Source of the DNA: Ornatilinea sp.
GTDB taxonomy: Bacteria; Chloroflexota; Anaerolineae; Anaerolineales; Anaerolineaceae
Direction: 5' to 3'
NCBI GenBank assembly: GCA_018433975.1
Contig: JAHDQE010000060.1
Coordinates: 1-58,728 of the forward strand
Length of the DNA stretch: 58,728 bases
The notes under the pieces were generated by a model, which saw only the letters and a list, made by a program, of their open reading frames with translations, was not told the DNA's origin and searched no databases. Positions 1 to 10,430 of the stretch are shown piece by piece. A program made the translations under genes and the position numbers. Within the stretch, counting starts at the first letter, position 1. The number at the start of each line of letters is the position of its first letter.

Positions 1-496
1 ATACCCCATCCACGAACTGAGCAGCATCTTCAATACGATCAACTTTTCCCCAATCAATTGAATAAGGAATTTGCCATTTCTTTTCCGGAACAGATTCGAT
101 CTCAATCGTCTTTTGAGAAATATTACCGCCTTTATCCATCGCGGTAATCAGTACAGAATTGGTTCCCAGATTCAGTTGATCTGAAAAAATTTCAATATTA
201 AAATCTCCTGAATTAACCAGGCGACGTGTATCGGGACCAATTGATAGATAGGTTTCAACGCCCTCGTTCAAAACATAATTCAGAGAAGCCACGCCATCCT
301 TATCCTGAACATTTCCCAAAATATTAATTTGCTTTTGTGGTTGTCCTAACTGATTAAAAACTTGTTGATCCCCATACCAAAGCACAATTTCGGGAGGTTG
401 ATACGATTGTCTCTCAACAACCTTTGTATATCCTAAAAATGCGAGGATTCCAACCAATGTTGAAAAGACAATGAAAATGATCTGTTTTCTTTTCAT
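1..496 (-). CDS. Exported or membrane-anchored protein, 5' part only (cut by window edge)
   Basis: An open frame starts at the ATG at 494-496 and runs off the left edge without a stop, so only about 165 N-terminal residues are visible. It opens with MKRKQIIFIVFS followed by a hydrophobic stretch (about residues 5-21), which fits a signal anchor or signal peptide. The next part (about residues 30-130) reads like an Ig/cadherin-like beta domain, with phrases such as DKDGVASLNYVLN and LITAMDKGGN. The last visible residues (SIDWGKVDRIEDAAQFVDG) suggest the start of a LamG-like or glycoside-binding domain, but this is uncertain. It is the most distal visible gene of the polysaccharide locus, 14 bases after the C-methyltransferase in the opposite reading sense of the coordinates. 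Function unknown; surface glycan binding is only an inference from context. Confidence 0.7.
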   Translation of the reverse strand, partial: MKRKQIIFIVFSTLVGILAFLGYTKVVERQSYQPPEIVLWYGDQQVFNQLGQPQKQINILGNVQDKDGVASLNYVLNEGVETYLSIGPDTRRLVNSGDFNIEIFSDQLNLGTNSVLITAMDKGGNISQKTIEIESVPEKKWQIPYSIDWGKVDRIEDAAQFVDGV

Positions 497-510
497 AGAT
501 CGGGTCCCTG

Positions 511-1743
511 TCACTCCACTATTTTAGGATTCGGTATTGGGACAATAAATTTTCCACCTCTTTCAGCATATTCTGCCTGCTGATGCATGATTTCTTCTGC
601 AAAATTCCACGCCAATATCAAGACATAATCCGGTTGGTCTTCCAACAATTTTTGAACAGGGAATATTTCAAGGCGATTCCCTCCCATAAACCATCCGTGC
701 TTATGTGGATTTAGATCAACAACATAATCTAAATATCGATGGTCTATTTCACAATAACTCATCAAAGTTGTGGCTTTTGCCGCCGCGCCGTAACCCACTA
801 TTCTTTTTCCGGAATTTTTTAAATCCGATAAAATTTTATTCAACCCGGATTTAATACTCATCACCTCACTGGCAAAATCTTGATAATACACATAGCGAGT
901 TACACCCATTTCATTTTCAAGCTTCAGTAGTTTTGAGACAGATTCGCTAACAGCTTCTTCTTTGCCTACAAACAACCTCAACGAACCACCATGAATTGAA
1001 ACTCTCTCAATATCATTCAGGTAAAGAGCATGTCGTCTGAATAGCTTATCCAGTGCACTTACGGAAAAATAACACAAATGTTGATGGTACATTGTGTCAA
1101 ACTCTCTCTTTTGGATCAAGTCGACCAGATACGGGACTTCGATGACCGCAATGCCGTCCGGCTTTAATAAGATTTTTATCCCTTCAACAAAGCCATTTAA
1201 ATCAGCGACATGCGCCAAAACATTATTGGCAAGGAATACATCAGCCCGGGTGCCCTCTTTAAATAATTTCTCTGCAAGTTCTTTCCCAAAAAAATCTAAA
1301 AGAGTATTAATTCCCTTTTTTCTTGCTTCGGTTACGGGGCCCTCTGCCGGGTCGATACCCAAAACGCCAATTCCTTTTTCCATGAAATTCTTCAGCATAT
1401 AACCATCATTGCTGGCCGCTTCAACAACCATACTGGTTGAATCCAATTTCTTAAGATTGATGATTTTTGTCGCACTAGCAGAAAAATGCTCCATCAACGA
1501 TTTAGAGACCGAAGAATAATATGGATAATCCCTGCCAAAAAGAATTTCAGGAGAAACCGTAGCAGTGATTTGAACCAATGAACAGTTTGGGCAGAATGCT
1601 ACATCTAAAGGTGCTACCGGGTCCTTTTCCTCCAGCCGATCTTTCCGTACAAGACGATCAGCCAAAGGCGTGTCTCCAAAAGAAATCACGGGCTTCAGTC
1701 CATGAAAAGAACATGAACGACATTTTTGGATAATTTCAATCAT
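511..1743 (-). CDS. Sugar C-methyltransferase-type SAM enzyme (zinc-binding N-terminus)
   Basis: The 410-residue protein has the three-part layout of NDP-hexose C-methyltransferases (NovU/TylCIII/EvaC-like). An N-terminal zinc module has the Cys pairs CRSC (about residues 8-11) and CPNC (about 51-54). A central class I SAM-binding fold follows ([15 protein letters not shown], about 105-120, with a later acidic residue at GIDPAEG). The C-terminal module contains [13 protein letters not shown]. Enzymes of this family methylate C-3 (or C-5) of 4-keto-6-deoxy nucleotide sugars. It lies 22 bases downstream of an SDR and that gene is next to rfbF, so the three likely build a branched CDP-sugar for the exported glycan. 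The family is assigned with good confidence; the exact substrate is inference. Confidence 0.85.
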   Translation of the reverse strand: MIEIIQKCRSCSFHGLKPVISFGDTPLADRLVRKDRLEEKDPVAPLDVAFCPNCSLVQITATVSPEILFGRDYPYYSSVSKSLMEHFSASATKIINLKKLDSTSMVVEAASNDGYMLKNFMEKGIGVLGIDPAEGPVTEARKKGINTLLDFFGKELAEKLFKEGTRADVFLANNVLAHVADLNGFVEGIKILLKPDGIAVIEVPYLVDLIQKREFDTMYHQHLCYFSVSALDKLFRRHALYLNDIERVSIHGGSLRLFVGKEEAVSESVSKLLKLENEMGVTRYVYYQDFASEVMSIKSGLNKILSDLKNSGKRIVGYGAAAKATTLMSYCEIDHRYLDYVVDLNPHKHGWFMGGNRLEIFPVQKLLEDQPDYVLILAWNFAEEIMHQQAEYAERGGKFIVPIPNPKIVE

Positions 1744-1765
1744 CAGTTTTTCCCTTATCTGAACT

Positions 1766-2800
1766 TTATTCTGTTTGCGAGACCCAACGCAAATCTCGAT
1801 CCAAACGATTACTGTTCAATAACAATTTAATATGATCAATCCGTTTGTACTTTTGGCCCTCAAACTCATCTAAAGTCAATCCAATTTTCTGATAAGTTTC
1901 ATACAATTCTTTCGCACCTTTTTTCGCGGTCCACTGGGATTGAAACTCAGGCAAAACCTCTCTGATCCTGTCACACTTCACCCGATAGGACCGCTTATCA
2001 GGACTGGCACCTTCAGCAAATTCGACATGACTGCCTGGAACTGTGTCCGCAACGATTTCGGCAATTTCACGAACCTGAAAATTTTCTGATGATTGTCCAA
2101 CATTAAATGCTTGATTATGGACTTTCTCTTTTGGAGCTTTGAGAACCGCAATAAAAGCACGAGAAATATCTTCAATATGAACAATCGGTCGCCAGGCTGT
2201 CCCGTCGCTCTTCAAATGGACCTCCCCGGTGGTATAGGCCCATGCAACGAGATTATTTAAAACCAGATCAAAACGTAATCTTGGAGAAACGCCATAAGCG
2301 GTGGCATTTCGGAGAAAGATCGGAGTGAAATCATCATCAGCTAAAGCGGATACATCTTGTTCAACCTTCACTTTCGACTCGCCATACGGGGTAACAGGGT
2401 TAAAAGCTGATTCCTCATCTACCCAATCCACCCCTGCTGCGCCATAATTACTACAGGATGAAGAAAAAATAAAACGCTTTACACCCACTTCTTTCGAAAT
2501 CTGGGCTAGTTTTACAGACGCCAAATGATTAATTTCAAATGTTAGTTTAGGGTTCAGGTTTCCTAAAGGATCATTGGACAATCCAGCCAGGTGCAAAACC
2601 GCATCAACACCCTCTAAATCATCATGTGACAGATCTCTGATGTCCTTCTTTATTGTTGGAACATTGGGCAGTTCTTCACCAAAGGTACATTCACGATAAA
2701 GATCGCTGTCGTAGCCGATCACATCAAAACCTTCTTTGATAAGCATCGGCACAAGTATTGTGCCGATATATCCCATATTCCCCGTAACCATGATTTTCAT
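1766..2800 (-). CDS. NAD-dependent epimerase/dehydratase (extended SDR)
   Basis: The 344-residue protein has a Rossmann glycine motif at the N-terminus (GNMGYIG, about residues 7-13) and the SDR catalytic YxxxK (YGESK, about 138-142) preceded by SSSCSNYG. This is an extended SDR acting on a nucleotide sugar. It follows rfbF with a 3-base gap and precedes a C-methyltransferase, so it is probably co-translated and shares a CDP-sugar pathway. It is not a clear RfbG (CDP-glucose 4,6-dehydratase), whose N-terminal motif and length differ somewhat. It could be a dehydratase, epimerase or ketoreductase, and the sequence alone does not decide which. Confidence 0.85.
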   Translation of the reverse strand: MKIMVTGNMGYIGTILVPMLIKEGFDVIGYDSDLYRECTFGEELPNVPTIKKDIRDLSHDDLEGVDAVLHLAGLSNDPLGNLNPKLTFEINHLASVKLAQISKEVGVKRFIFSSSCSNYGAAGVDWVDEESAFNPVTPYGESKVKVEQDVSALADDDFTPIFLRNATAYGVSPRLRFDLVLNNLVAWAYTTGEVHLKSDGTAWRPIVHIEDISRAFIAVLKAPKEKVHNQAFNVGQSSENFQVREIAEIVADTVPGSHVEFAEGASPDKRSYRVKCDRIREVLPEFQSQWTAKKGAKELYETYQKIGLTLDEFEGQKYKRIDHIKLLLNSNRLDRDLRWVSQTE

Positions 2801-2803
2801 TTT

Positions 2804-3577
2804 CTAGTCCTCCCAAATTTTCCAGGGTGCATCACCCGAATCCCACATTTTTTCCAAAATATGTTTTTCGCGCAATGTATCCATACATTGCCAAAAAGAA
2901 GTGTGCCGATATGCCATTAACTGACCTTCATCAGCTAATCTTTCCAATGGCTCTCTTTCCCAAACAGTCTCATCGCCATCAATATAGTCAAACACCTCGG
3001 GCTCTAATACAAAGTAAGCACCATTAATCCAACCCTCCCCGATTTGGGGTTTTTCCGTAAATTCGGTCACCTGAGATCCATTAAATTTCATGTATCCGTA
3101 TCGCGCAGGCGGGCGTACCGCAGTAACCGTTGCAATTTTCCCATGCGATTTATGGAATTCCAAGAGTTTGTGAATATCCACATCGGAAACGCCATCCCCC
3201 CAGGTTAACATGAAGGGTTCATTCCCAATATAGTCCCGTAATCGCTTGATTCTCCCTCCCGTCTGGGTTCGGATCCCGGTATCAATTAATTCAATAGACC
3301 AGTCTTGATTTTGTCCATCATGAACATCCACTCGGCCATCTTTAAGGTGAACCGTTAAGTTACTATGTAAAGAGGAATAATCCACCATGTATTTCTTAAT
3401 TACTTCCCCTTTATAACCCAGTGCAATTATAAAATCAGAGAAGCCATAAAATGAATAATGCATCATAATATGCCACAAAATTGGCCGTCCGCCAATCTCA
3501 ACCATGGGCTTCGGTTTGATCTCTGTCTCTTCAGCTAATCGAGTTCCAAAGCCGCCCGCAAGAATTGCAATTTTCAC
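2804..3577 (-). CDS. rfbF: Glucose-1-phosphate cytidylyltransferase
   Basis: The 257-residue protein begins MKIAILAGGFGTRLAEET, the nucleotide-binding signature of sugar-1-phosphate nucleotidyltransferases, followed by KPKPMVEIGGRPILWHIM, which is characteristic of RfbF. A later segment WGDGVSDVDI supplies the metal-binding Asp residues. Length matches the family (about 257). It converts glucose-1-phosphate and CTP to CDP-glucose, the entry to CDP-3,6-dideoxy- and branched hexoses. It lies immediately upstream of an SDR and a C-methyltransferase on the minus strand. No RfbG or RfbH is visible in the window, so the pathway is incomplete here. Confidence 0.9.
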   Translation of the reverse strand: MKIAILAGGFGTRLAEETEIKPKPMVEIGGRPILWHIMMHYSFYGFSDFIIALGYKGEVIKKYMVDYSSLHSNLTVHLKDGRVDVHDGQNQDWSIELIDTGIRTQTGGRIKRLRDYIGNEPFMLTWGDGVSDVDIHKLLEFHKSHGKIATVTAVRPPARYGYMKFNGSQVTEFTEKPQIGEGWINGAYFVLEPEVFDYIDGDETVWEREPLERLADEGQLMAYRHTSFWQCMDTLREKHILEKMWDSGDAPWKIWED

Positions 3578-3609
3578 TTTTTGCCTCCATTAATTTCTAA
3601 AAGATATCT

Positions 3610-4527
3610 TCAACTATTGTTTTTGTTACGTAAACTCAGGCCATATTTCAGGTCCGAAACCAGCCATCTCCAAACTCTTTGACCTTTCCAGTAAGCTCTT
3701 GGCCACCGGAGAATTTGAAAAGAACATAGTAAGAAGTTTTTTAGACTGAGGTGAGCTTTTAAAACTGCTTTTGTAAACTCAAAGCCAACCTTCCAATGTT
3801 GAAAAAAAACGCCTTTCTTAGCCATCGAGTCATACCAAACCACTCGATTCGGGTCATCACCCCATACTGCCCACGTGGTTTCTGGATGTTCGCGATGGAG
3901 GAAAAGATATTCAGGAATCACATATAATGGCCCCCTTAAAGCTAACTGAGCAATCAGCACTCGATCAGAGGCAGGATATGGACCAATCAAATTGGTTTTC
4001 TTAAGTGCTTCCAAACGGATAACACCAAATACAATCTCACAGGTGTGGTTGATACCAATCAAATCATAAAATCTTTGATGCGGTGAAGAAGACATCAATC
4101 GCATAGAATCATATTCATCATACGCTGCAATATATTCATCGTTCTCATTTATTTCTTTGGAGCGGGTATGACACAGCAAGATTTCTTCCCGTTTTTCCAA
4201 AACCTCAACACAGCGCTTAAGATATTTTGGCTCCAACATATCATCATAGGAAGCCCATTTAAAATACTTCCCCTTTGCATAATCCACTAACTTATTAAAA
4301 TTTTTAGCTGCACCAAGATTAACATCATTTCTTACATATAAAATTCTTTCATCTTTGGACTGATAAGCAGCACAAATTTCTTGTGTGCGGTCCGTGGACG
4401 CATTATCCGAGATAATTAACTCAAAATCCGTAAAAGTTTGAGACAAAATCGAATCAATTGCTTTTTCCAAATATTTTTGGCCATTATAAACAGGTAGGCC
4501 AATACTTATTTTAGGGTAATGCTTCAT
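3610..4527 (-). CDS. Family 2 glycosyltransferase
   Basis: The 305-residue protein starts with the GT-A fold signature ISIGLPVYNGQKYLEKAIDS, then ELIISDNASTDRT, and has an Asp-Asp motif in SYDDMLEPKYL (about residues 94-104) that fits metal and nucleotide-sugar binding. There are no clear membrane spans, so it should work at the cytoplasmic face. It sits between a large FG-GAP lipoprotein gene and rfbF in the polysaccharide locus and may transfer the CDP- or other activated sugar made next door. Donor and acceptor cannot be read from sequence. Confidence 0.85.
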   Translation of the reverse strand: MKHYPKISIGLPVYNGQKYLEKAIDSILSQTFTDFELIISDNASTDRTQEICAAYQSKDERILYVRNDVNLGAAKNFNKLVDYAKGKYFKWASYDDMLEPKYLKRCVEVLEKREEILLCHTRSKEINENDEYIAAYDEYDSMRLMSSSPHQRFYDLIGINHTCEIVFGVIRLEALKKTNLIGPYPASDRVLIAQLALRGPLYVIPEYLFLHREHPETTWAVWGDDPNRVVWYDSMAKKGVFFQHWKVGFEFTKAVLKAHLSLKNFLLCSFQILRWPRAYWKGQRVWRWLVSDLKYGLSLRNKNNS

Positions 4528-4570
4528 TACACTGTTTATTCCCTTTTTCTGCTACCCGAACGAATTATGC

Positions 4571-7500
4571 CTAAATGCCCACCTGATAGTTGGTTACAAC
4601 TTCTTGCTCTGAAAGAGCACGACTATAAATTCCAACCAGATAGAGTTCACCCAACCATGGACGATCCAGGGACAACTCATTGAACAACATTAATTGATAA
4701 TCCGAACTCCAATTGGAGAAATCTCCTTCTACAACACTACTCGTAACTAAAACACCGTTTATATAGATATTAACTAAACCAGTCTCATCTCTAGTGTAAA
4801 CAAAATGGGTTAATTCACCAGGTTGAACAATCTCCTCAGGTGTAAACACGGAAGGCCTGCCATTCTCCGACCTTTCTGTCGTCCTCAATCTGAAATCGTA
4901 AACACCATATTCCTGCCCCAGAGTAAAGTTCCTTTTATAAATATCTTCCGATAACGACACGATCCTTGCCGGCCCATTCTGTTCATCACTTTTCGAAACC
5001 AGCCAGGCTTCAACCGTCATTTGGTTGCTGTCTTTTATCCCTTCAATGAGCTTTGCAGCAGGCTTTTCAGACGTTGCCAGAACGGAACCATTGATGCGAA
5101 TACCTCCTTGCGGAAGCCACTCCGTTTCACTTTCATCCTGGATATATAAATTCAACGGGTCTCCAATTGAAGAAATGTCCGTGATTTTATTGTCCTTTCC
5201 ATCCAAAAAAGTATATAAAGCCAACAGTCCTTCTTCAATTCGTTCACTTTCGGCGGGGATAGGCGTTTTATCCAATAATTTCACATTCTTGTACGGCGTA
5301 GGAGTAAGAATAGGGGTTGGAGTTTTATCCATAACAGGAAGAATTGTGATTTCTTGCGATAACTTATCCGTATTAACTGTCAATGGATCGTTTTGGCTTA
5401 TTGCCTTGTTTTCATAAAGCAGAACTTGACTATGTGACCAACCTATTGAAAGGATGTCCAAATCCCCATCACCATCCATATCAATAGCTTGCGCGCCATC
5501 ATGATGCTCATCGCCCTGATATACCAGATGCTGCCGCCATTGATTCCCCTCTCCATCCACATTCTCAAAGATAAACAAGCTGGCATTTTCCGGGTTTGCG
5601 GTATTGTGCTCTCCCACAACAACATCATAATCTCCATCCCAATCCATGTCCCGGACATCCAGACTCATCGGGCCGATTATATTTGCAATGACATGTTTCG
5701 CCCACTCATCAGTAGGTATTTCTCCTTGTTCATACCAGGCCAATTTCTCAAGTTCGTTAGACGCCTCGTACCCAATTACAGCATCAAGTTTTCCATCTCC
5801 ATTAATATCAACCAGGCGGTTTCTGTCTGGTAGACCATCAACAGAAGAAATATCAAAGCTTTCCCAATTCGTATCCGAATTTCGGAGCCACTTCGTGCCG
5901 AGGAGGATATCGTTATCCCCGTCCCGGTCAATATCAGAAGAACTAATCGCTTCATCTTGAGATACTGTAGAGATCCGCTGCCAAGCCCACTGTTCAACAG
6001 ATGGATCAGACGGCACAGAGAGAAACTGTATACCTTTACCTTCAGTATGCCAGGATAATCCCACTTTAAGCCCTGCACTTATCGAGAACCGATCAACCGT
6101 AACCCCTTGAAGGAAGTCGCCATCACCGGCATCGATGTTGTTTAATATTGAAAAATTCCCAGCCCCCTCGTTTCTTGCCCACACAAAACTGCTGTTGACG
6201 TCCGATCCCTGACCTTCTGTGCCCAAAATGTCCATATCTCCATCAAGATCAAAATCGAAAACAGCAGCATAGTTATTCAGAGGGGATCCTATTGACCTGC
6301 GCTGCCAGGCACCCTGCAATGAACCAGGATTTTGGTACCACCAGCCACCAGTAATGACATCCTGTAGTTGGTCACCATTTATATCCGCTGCTCCAATAAA
6401 AACAGCCCGCCAGGGTTTGTCGCTATCAATTACATGGCGTTCCCAATTATCCAGATCCAGAACACCTGAATTATTCAACCAGATATCTATCCTGGGAGCT
6501 TCCCAGACATAGGGTTTTCCAAGGATATCCAGAGTTCCATTCCCATCCAAATCCGCTACTCTCGATTCGTGGTTCCCGTACCCGCTTGAAATTTCTAAAG
6601 TTTCGAAAGTACCCAGCCCATCTCCACGAAGAAGCAACATCTTCGCATCGAGATTTTCTCCATCCAGACGCATTTCTGCTACAAAAACATCTTCATGCCC
6701 ATCGTTATCAATATCTGCAATTTGCAACGAGTGACCATGATCAATATCAAACGGAAGCAGATCATAACCGCTCCAGGTGTTTCCATCGGTTTCATAAAGA
6801 CGAAGCCTCCCAACATCATCACCAGGAACAAACACTACTTCAGGAGAACCCCCTTCAATCAATTGTCCAACAGACACTCTCGTAAACCGGTAAGTGTCAT
6901 CAATTACTTGCGGAACAAATTGATCGTTTCCCTGATATTTAAACCATCTTCCCCCACCCACTAAGTCTACAATACCATCGCCATCTATATCAGCTACAGT
7001 AAGCCCCTCGTGCTCAAGATCGGTAGTCCAGCTGTAAATTTCCTGATACTGCCAACTCTGTACGGATTTTGGATTGGACGGAATTTCAGCCAAAAACAAT
7101 TTCTTTGCACCTTGGTTCCAGAACACAAATTCATCTACCAAATCTCCATCAAAATCACCAAACACCATGTCATGATGTTTGTTTTCTCCGGAGCTTTTAA
7201 TTTCTCTGCGTGTCCACGTAACATCAGGATCGTAATCAGGGTAGGGGTTTTCCCACCACCAGACTCGGTTTCGACTTGCATCTCCCCCTAACACAATATC
7301 TAAATCGCCATCTTGATCAATATCATAAAACGTCCCTCCTGCTTCAATGTCCAACGGAGAGTCGTCAATCAAGTATTTATCCCAACCCGTCGTATTCCTG
7401 CGATACCATATAACGGAAGGACCAGGATCTCGGCGAATCCCGATTACAAAATCATTGACACCGTCAAGATCGACATCCAATATTAAAGAAGCCGTTTGTT

Positions 7501-7843
7501 GTAAAGACTGGCTGGGCGGTTCCAGGTCACCCGTTTCACTGGATAGATGATTCCAAACAATCCCCTCAGGAACAGGATGAGTGGGAATAGGAGTAACAGT
7601 ATAAACAGGCGTAGCGGTTAAGACACTAGTAGGAGTTGGAGTAACAGTATCCAATTGATCGAGAACCAAGGGCAGATATCTCCCCTCCGGATCCTCTCCG
7701 GTTATCGATACTGCAACTTCGTCCATGCTCATATTTTGGCTTACCGGAGCCAATGTCGGCGATTGTATATTTTGGCTACACGACAAAAGCGTAACTGGAA
7801 ACATTGCTAAAGCAATGATTACCCAGAGACTGTTCTTTTTCAT
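4571..7843 (-). CDS. FG-GAP/VCBS-repeat lipoprotein with C-terminal LamG domain
   Basis: I place the start at the ATG at 7843 because a GGAG ribosome site lies six bases before it; an in-frame TTG at 7855 overlaps that site. The 1090-residue product has a lipoprotein signal ending LLSC (Cys near residue 22), a Thr/Pro linker (about 85-105), then many FG-GAP/VCBS repeats through about residue 830 with calcium-loop motifs such as DVDLDGVND, DIDQDGDLD and DMDGDGDLD. A second short Thr/Pro linker precedes a concanavalin-like LamG domain (about 880-1090). It is expected on the outer face of the membrane, probably binding calcium and glycan or another surface partner. It is embedded among glycosyltransferases and reads as a beta-propeller surface protein of the glycan machinery. 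No catalytic residues could be recognised. Confidence 0.85.
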   Translation of the reverse strand: MKKNSLWVIIALAMFPVTLLSCSQNIQSPTLAPVSQNMSMDEVAVSITGEDPEGRYLPLVLDQLDTVTPTPTSVLTATPVYTVTPIPTHPVPEGIVWNHLSSETGDLEPPSQSLQQTASLILDVDLDGVNDFVIGIRRDPGPSVIWYRRNTTGWDKYLIDDSPLDIEAGGTFYDIDQDGDLDIVLGGDASRNRVWWWENPYPDYDPDVTWTRREIKSSGENKHHDMVFGDFDGDLVDEFVFWNQGAKKLFLAEIPSNPKSVQSWQYQEIYSWTTDLEHEGLTVADIDGDGIVDLVGGGRWFKYQGNDQFVPQVIDDTYRFTRVSVGQLIEGGSPEVVFVPGDDVGRLRLYETDGNTWSGYDLLPFDIDHGHSLQIADIDNDGHEDVFVAEMRLDGENLDAKMLLLRGDGLGTFETLEISSGYGNHESRVADLDGNGTLDILGKPYVWEAPRIDIWLNNSGVLDLDNWERHVIDSDKPWRAVFIGAADINGDQLQDVITGGWWYQNPGSLQGAWQRRSIGSPLNNYAAVFDFDLDGDMDILGTEGQGSDVNSSFVWARNEGAGNFSILNNIDAGDGDFLQGVTVDRFSISAGLKVGLSWHTEGKGIQFLSVPSDPSVEQWAWQRISTVSQDEAISSSDIDRDGDNDILLGTKWLRNSDTNWESFDISSVDGLPDRNRLVDINGDGKLDAVIGYEASNELEKLAWYEQGEIPTDEWAKHVIANIIGPMSLDVRDMDWDGDYDVVVGEHNTANPENASLFIFENVDGEGNQWRQHLVYQGDEHHDGAQAIDMDGDGDLDILSIGWSHSQVLLYENKAISQNDPLTVNTDKLSQEITILPVMDKTPTPILTPTPYKNVKLLDKTPIPAESERIEEGLLALYTFLDGKDNKITDISSIGDPLNLYIQDESETEWLPQGGIRINGSVLATSEKPAAKLIEGIKDSNQMTVEAWLVSKSDEQNGPARIVSLSEDIYKRNFTLGQEYGVYDFRLRTTERSENGRPSVFTPEEIVQPGELTHFVYTRDETGLVNIYINGVLVTSSVVEGDFSNWSSDYQLMLFNELSLDRPWLGELYLVGIYSRALSEQEVVTNYQVGI

Positions 7844-7883
7844 TAAATACTCCAATAAAGGCTCATGCGCTATTTTACATTTC

Positions 7884-9137
7884 TCAACAAAACTGCAACA
7901 TGATTTGTTTTATTTTGCTGCAATGGTCTTCCCAGGTATAGCCATTCACGACTTGCTTCTTAGCGTTTTTCCCCATCATTTTTGCTTTTTCCGGATCTAA
8001 GAGCAGTTCTAAAATCGCATCCGCCAGATCAATCGGGTCGTCTGGCTCTACCAATAAACCGGAATATCCGTGCTGCAAGATCTTAGAGATTTGCCCGGCA
8101 TTTGATGCCACAATTGCCTTTTCCATATACATGTACTCAAAAAGTTTTAATGAAGAAAACCACATCTCTGATGAAAGTTTTTTATAGGGAGCTACACAAA
8201 TATCTGCTTTTTGTAAAAAAAGGGGGATTTCTTCATGAGGCACATCGCCAGCAAATTCAACCCGATCCTGCAAGGCTAATTGTTTTACTTTCTCTTCCAT
8301 ATCCGTCCTTGTAGGGCCATCTCCGATTAACATCAACTTCACATTTGGATACTGGTCTACAACGCGACGGAAACCATTGATAAGGACGTCCACGCCATGC
8401 CAAGACAAGAATGAACCCGTAAACAAAATTGTTTTAGAGAGCAGCTTTTGGCTTTCCAAACTGGAGCCCGAATCGAGTCTCTCTAACGCTCTTTTAAAGA
8501 GATCGATATCAACACCCAACGGGACCACTTCTATTTTCTCAGGTGGGACTTTCCAGTAATTTTCCAGTCGACGCCTGACCGCATTTGAAATCACAACAAT
8601 TTTACGGGCATTGGAAAAACAATAATCTGTGATTCGCTCAGCCACAAAATGTTGGAATTTACTCAGTTTTTCTCCATGAAGTGGAGTTTCAAAATTAATA
8701 ATATCTGCATGCACTTCCAGAATTAGTGGCTTGTTCATTTTCTTTGCAGCCCTGGCTCCCCCAAACCCCATCACACTGTAACGTTCATAAAAAACATCAT
8801 AGTCTGCAAGATATAGCTGACAGGCCTCACAAAAACGATATCCATCAAATATTCCTAGAAACGGAAGCTTTGATATGGTTTGGAGCTTACGCACGATCCC
8901 TTCAACAAGAACAAACCACTTTTGGCCACTTAATCCAAGCGGTTTATATTCAAACTTTAAAGTTTTTGAACTATATTCAACAATTTTCCGGCCAGGCTGC
9001 AAAGAAATAAGTTTGCACGTATCTCCATGTCTTCTGAAATTTTTAATAACGGACTCAAAATGCACTTTAGGCCCTGAATTCCGATGGATATCCAGTCCGT
9101 TCTGCATCAAAAACCCTACCTTAATATTTTTACTCAT
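7884..9137 (-). CDS. Family 4 (GT-B) glycosyltransferase
   Basis: The 417-residue protein has the GT4 C-terminal nucleotide-sugar site: ILFTGSFLSWHGVDVLINGF (about 235-255), then LMLIGDGPTR, and the EX7E-type segment in CVAPYKKLSSEMWFSSLKLFEYMYMEKAIVASNAGQ. The N-terminal domain begins with a GGPKVH-like loop (NSGPKVHFESV). It probably adds a sugar to the lipid-linked glycan at the cytoplasmic face using a nucleotide donor. It is followed by the lipoprotein gene and preceded by a Wzt-like ATPase gene with a 20-base gap. Confidence 0.88.
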   Translation of the reverse strand: MSKNIKVGFLMQNGLDIHRNSGPKVHFESVIKNFRRHGDTCKLISLQPGRKIVEYSSKTLKFEYKPLGLSGQKWFVLVEGIVRKLQTISKLPFLGIFDGYRFCEACQLYLADYDVFYERYSVMGFGGARAAKKMNKPLILEVHADIINFETPLHGEKLSKFQHFVAERITDYCFSNARKIVVISNAVRRRLENYWKVPPEKIEVVPLGVDIDLFKRALERLDSGSSLESQKLLSKTILFTGSFLSWHGVDVLINGFRRVVDQYPNVKLMLIGDGPTRTDMEEKVKQLALQDRVEFAGDVPHEEIPLFLQKADICVAPYKKLSSEMWFSSLKLFEYMYMEKAIVASNAGQISKILQHGYSGLLVEPDDPIDLADAILELLLDPEKAKMMGKNAKKQVVNGYTWEDHCSKIKQIMLQFC

Positions 9138-9157
9138 AATTTAGGAAAGGTAATATT

Positions 9158-10396
9158 TCAAGATGTCAGTTGCCAATCACAATTGACGTTGAATAAATTG
9201 AATTCTTCAAATCTTTCTGGCATTAAAGCATTATTCTTTGACCAGACAATGATGGGTCCAAACTCTAATTTCCGGTAAATTAAATTCCCATCGTTCAACA
9301 CATCCACATTGAGAAAATAATTATCAGGCCGAAGCGGAAGCATGTCAAATTTGCTGACAATGTTGAGCTCGCCATTAATATTTGTACGTTCCAATACTGT
9401 AATCTGATCTGAAAGATTGCCGCCAAACAAACGATTACGTTGCTTATCAGTTATATATATTTTCACTTCCAATTCTTGTATCGCTTTTTTACAAATCAAC
9501 TTCATTTTTACATTAAATCCCGAACCGCCATTAATCGTTCCAAAACGATTCCCATTTTCATCCAGGATCATTAACTCATCCAACTCAACAGATCCATTCG
9601 AATAATTGTGTAAATTTTCTCCATCCTGAAGTTTAAAAATATCGTTATATCCGGAATATTGCTCGGCCAAATAGCCGCTGATAACATCTGCAGGCGAACC
9701 AATACGTCTTATTTTCCCCTTTTCCAACCAGATTACTCGCGTACAAATGCTCTGAACCGATATCATATTATGTGAAACAAAAATCATCACGCGCCCCTGG
9801 TCACGAATTTCTTTCATCCGCTTAAAACATTTTTCCTGAAAAATCGCATCACCTACTGAAAGAACTTCATCAACTAATAAAACATCAGGGTCTACATGCG
9901 CCGCAATACTGAAAGCCAGTCTCGCATACATCCCCGAAGAATATCTTTTGACTGGAGTATCCAAAAAGCCTTTCAATCCACTAAACTCAATAATCTGTTC
10001 AAGTTTCTTATCTGTCTCTGCCTTTTTCAAGCCTAGAATGGATGCATTAAGATATATATTTTCAATGCCCGATAGATCAGGATGAAACCCTGCACCCAAT
10101 TCAATTAATGCAGAAACCCTACCACCGATACATATTTGACCCTTTGTCGGAAACGTTACTTTTGAAAGAAGCTTCAACGCAGTTGTTTTTCCGGCACCAT
10201 TTGCACCAATAAGTCCCAAAACTTCGCCTTCGTGGATCTCAAAACTGACATCATCCAAGGAATTTATATATTGTGCCCCAGACTTTCCTTTTCTATTTGT
10301 CAAATCCGTAAAAGAATTTGAGATTGCTTCTCGTAAGCTGGTTCTTGAACCCAACCGATAAGTTTTTGTTATATGGTCAAAACTGACAATGCTCAT
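9158..10396 (-). CDS. Polysaccharide-export ABC transporter ATPase, Wzt-like
   Basis: The 412-residue protein has a nucleotide-binding domain with Walker A GANGAGKTTALK (about 68-79), the signature YSSGMYARLAFS (about 150-161) and Walker B VLLVDEVLSVGD (about 173-184), followed by the switch His in FVSHNM. Residues from about 245 to the end form a beta-rich extension like the Wzt C-terminal glycan-recognition domain. Such ATPases power export of finished O-antigen or teichoic-type polymers with a Wzm permease. No Wzm-like permease gene is present in the window, so its partner must be outside it. A strong hairpin lies upstream of its start (10431-10459). Confidence 0.88.
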   Translation of the reverse strand: MSIVSFDHITKTYRLGSRTSLREAISNSFTDLTNRKGKSGAQYINSLDDVSFEIHEGEVLGLIGANGAGKTTALKLLSKVTFPTKGQICIGGRVSALIELGAGFHPDLSGIENIYLNASILGLKKAETDKKLEQIIEFSGLKGFLDTPVKRYSSGMYARLAFSIAAHVDPDVLLVDEVLSVGDAIFQEKCFKRMKEIRDQGRVMIFVSHNMISVQSICTRVIWLEKGKIRRIGSPADVISGYLAEQYSGYNDIFKLQDGENLHNYSNGSVELDELMILDENGNRFGTINGGSGFNVKMKLICKKAIQELEVKIYITDKQRNRLFGGNLSDQITVLERTNINGELNIVSKFDMLPLRPDNYFLNVDVLNDGNLIYRKLEFGPIIVWSKNNALMPERFEEFNLFNVNCDWQLTS

Positions 10397-10430
10397 AAAA
10401 TAGTCTTGCCTTAAATTAATTTAAATTCCG

